A DNA stretch of 64,000 nt from Thermosipho affectus (GTDB lineage Bacteria; Thermotogota; Thermotogae; Thermotogales; Fervidobacteriaceae). A model generated the notes under the pieces. It was not told the origin of the DNA. It saw only the letters and a program-made list of their open reading frames with translations, and made no database searches. The position numbers and the translations under genes are program-made. Positions 62,508-64,000 of the stretch are shown piece by piece. The stretch is from contig NZ_LBFC01000022.1 in the NCBI RefSeq assembly GCF_001990485.1, positions 124,001 to 188,000 on the forward strand, read 5' to 3'. Position 1 is the stretch's first letter; each line of letters opens with the position of its first letter.

Positions 62508-64000
62508 ATGAATAAAGGTGCTGATGTAATTGTTGCAATAATGGTTGCGGCTATTGTTTTATTGATGGTTTTACCGATACCTGGTTTTTTACTGGATTTT
62601 TTCCAACTTTTGAATATTTCCCTTTCATTAGTTATTTTATTTTCTACAATGTATATAAGAAAAGCTCTAGAACTTTCATCTTTTCCTACAATTCTTTTGG
62701 TTGTCACATTATTTAGGCTCGGACTCAATGTTGCGTCAACAAGGCTTATACTACTGCAAGGTCCAAAATTTTCAGGTAAAGTTATTCGGGCATTTGGAGA
62801 TTTTGTTGTAGGTGGAAATTACGTTGTAGGACTTGTAGTATTTCTAATTTTAGTTATCATCCAATTTATTGTCATTACAAGAGGTTCGGAAAGAATTGCA
62901 GAAGTAGCAGCAAGGTTTACTTTAGATGCAATGCCTGGTAAACAAATGAGTGTTGATGCTGACTTAAACGCAGGATTGATAACAGAAGAAGAAGCAAGAA
63001 AGAGGAGAGAAGAGATAAGGAGAGAAGCAGATTTTTATGGTGCTATGGATGGAGCCTCTAAATTTGTTAGAGGGGATGCAATTGCAAGTATTATTATTGT
63101 TCTTGTAAACATAATTGGTGGATTAATTATAGGTATTCTTACTCATAAAATGACAATTAATGAAGCTGCACAAACATTTACACTTTTTACAGTTGGTGAT
63201 GGACTTGTAACACAAATCCCAGCATTAATGGTTTCAACTGCAACTGGTATTTTAGTTTCTCGGGCTGCTTCTGAAGATAACTTAGGAAATGAACTTATTA
63301 AGGAACTTGGAAGTGAAAAGAAAGTAATAATTTTAACAGGAACAATATTAATGTTTTTGGGAATATTTACTCCTATACCACTTACTGCTGTGCTTATTGG
63401 TTTACTATTTTTAATTACTGGAATATTAATTAAAGGTAATCAAGAACCAGAACTTCAAACTACAGAGTATAGTGGTGAAATGTACACGGAAAAAAGTTTA
63501 GGGCCTGTACTTTCTACTCCGCAAGAAGTTTCGGAAATACTTCAAACTGATACAGTAGAAATAGAAATAGGATATGGGTTAATTCCACTTGCAGATACTT
63601 CTCAAGGTGGAGATTTACTTGAAAGGGTTACGATGGTAAGAAAACAGCTGGCATATGAATTAGGGCTTGTTGTTTCGCCAATACGGGTACGTGATAGTGT
63701 TTTATTAAATTCAAATGAATACGCCATATTTATTAGAGGAGCGGAAGTGGCAAAGTATGAGCTATTACCCAATAGATTACTTGCAATTAATCCGGGTACT
63801 GTGATAGAAAAAATACCTGGAATTGAAACCAAAGAACCTGCTTTTGGATTACAAGCATTTTGGATTGATGAGAGTAAAAAAGAAGAAGCAAGTAGATTGG
63901 GATATACCGTTGTTGATCCACCGACGGTTTTTGCAACTCATTTAACAGAAGTTTTAAAGCGGCATGCTCATGAACTGTTGGGAAGCAAAGAGTTTGATTT
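62508..64000 (+). CDS. flhA: Flagellar biosynthesis protein FlhA, N-terminal part
   Basis: Core export-gate protein of the flagellar type III secretion system; the frame stays open to the window end (497 codons seen of about 680). Eight hydrophobic segments occupy roughly the first 315 residues; conserved loops include LFRLGLNVASTRLIL and FVVGGNYVVGL, then the FHIPEP-like cytoplasmic element ARFTLDAMPGKQMSVDADLNAGLI and RREADFYGAMDGASKFVRGDAIA. The cytoplasmic domain begins near 330 and is cut. AGAGGTGATTTA precedes ATG 62508. No flhB or flhF is visible in the window upstream. Confidence 0.95.
   Translation, partial: MNKGADVIVAIMVAAIVLLMVLPIPGFLLDFFQLLNISLSLVILFSTMYIRKALELSSFPTILLVVTLFRLGLNVASTRLILLQGPKFSGKVIRAFGDFVVGGNYVVGLVVFLILVIIQFIVITRGSERIAEVAARFTLDAMPGKQMSVDADLNAGLITEEEARKRREEIRREADFYGAMDGASKFVRGDAIASIIIVLVNIIGGLIIGILTHKMTINEAAQTFTLFTVGDGLVTQIPALMVSTATGILVSRAASEDNLGNELIKELGSEKKVIILTGTILMFLGIFTPIPLTAVLIGLLFLITGILIKGNQEPELQTTEYSGEMYTEKSLGPVLSTPQEVSEILQTDTVEIEIGYGLIPLADTSQGGDLLERVTMVRKQLAYELGLVVSPIRVRDSVLLNSNEYAIFIRGAEVAKYELLPNRLLAINPGTVIEKIPGIETKEPAFGLQAFWIDESKKEEASRLGYTVVDPPTVFATHLTEVLKRHAHELLGSKEFD

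Noticed and set aside
62384-62728. 114-residue minus-strand frame
   Set aside because: It is antisense to the start of flhA, which has clear homology and a good ribosome binding site.

Overview
The window is AT-rich chromosomal DNA from a thermophilic bacterium of the order Thermotogales, most likely Thermosipho or a close relative. This rests on base composition, strong GGAGGTG-type ribosome binding sites, and the gene set: archaeal-type ApgM phosphoglycerate mutase, a HydF/ammonia-lyase pair, a large SRP RNA with an Alu domain, an OppC with a big extracytoplasmic insert, and a DUF4438 protein. The genus is inference. Almost all of the sequence is protein-coding. There is no CRISPR array, insertion sequence, prophage or rRNA.

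Layout from left to right. 1-4223 (+): PAP2 phosphatase (cut by the window edge), MFS transporter, two alpha/beta hydrolases and a glycerophosphodiester phosphodiesterase, ending in a terminator. 4250-6470 (-): threonine degradation (tdh, kbl). 6754-8974 (+): MATE exporter and DUF4438 protein. 8966-11644 (-): a four-gene envelope-sensing cassette (LiaF-like toastrack protein, YtrA-type GntR regulator, membrane protein, ABC ATPase). 11725-14284 (-): aspartase-like lyase and HydF. 14420-29382 (+): a long housekeeping run (HEAT protein, polyprenyl synthase, uridine kinase, HD hydrolase, CoaX, radical SAM, degenerate M50 protein, ZapA with a coiled-coil partner, MurI, RapZ-YvcK-WhiA, NrdR, GreA, LysS, SurA-like chaperone). 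29480-32376 (+): S4 protein, GAF/fRMsr protein, ABC exporter. 32379-32649 (-): SRP RNA. 32781-39823 (+): peptide ABC importer. 40042-52185 (-): tRNA-Ser, YqeG, three envelope proteins, Rho, Upp, RF1, PilT, DnaX, MiaA, LptA-like protein, a patatin pair and endonuclease IV. 52288-54009 (-): NAD synthetase. 54102-59914 (+): winged-helix/Rossmann regulator, Mrp-type EF fusion, unknown protein, Lgt, ApgM, short ComEC. 59827-61783 (-): RimP-NusA-Fur. 61840-62323 (-): four tRNAs. 62508 to the end (+): FlhA, cut by the window edge.

The most interesting signals are regulatory or concern degenerate enzymes. There is a perfect 9-5-9 palindrome inside the MATE promoter, a YtrA-like inverted repeat before the toastrack/GntR operon, and a 7-5-7 palindrome between hydF and the HEAT gene. 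Two envelope proteins appear to start at ATT or ATA codons. A site-2-protease homologue has lost its HExxH histidines. A patatin-like protein without its catalytic Asp sits next to an intact one. An orphan Mrp/Mbh EF fusion is coupled to a novel-looking regulator. I saw no defence island or clearly new multi-gene system; the envelope-sensing cassette comes closest.
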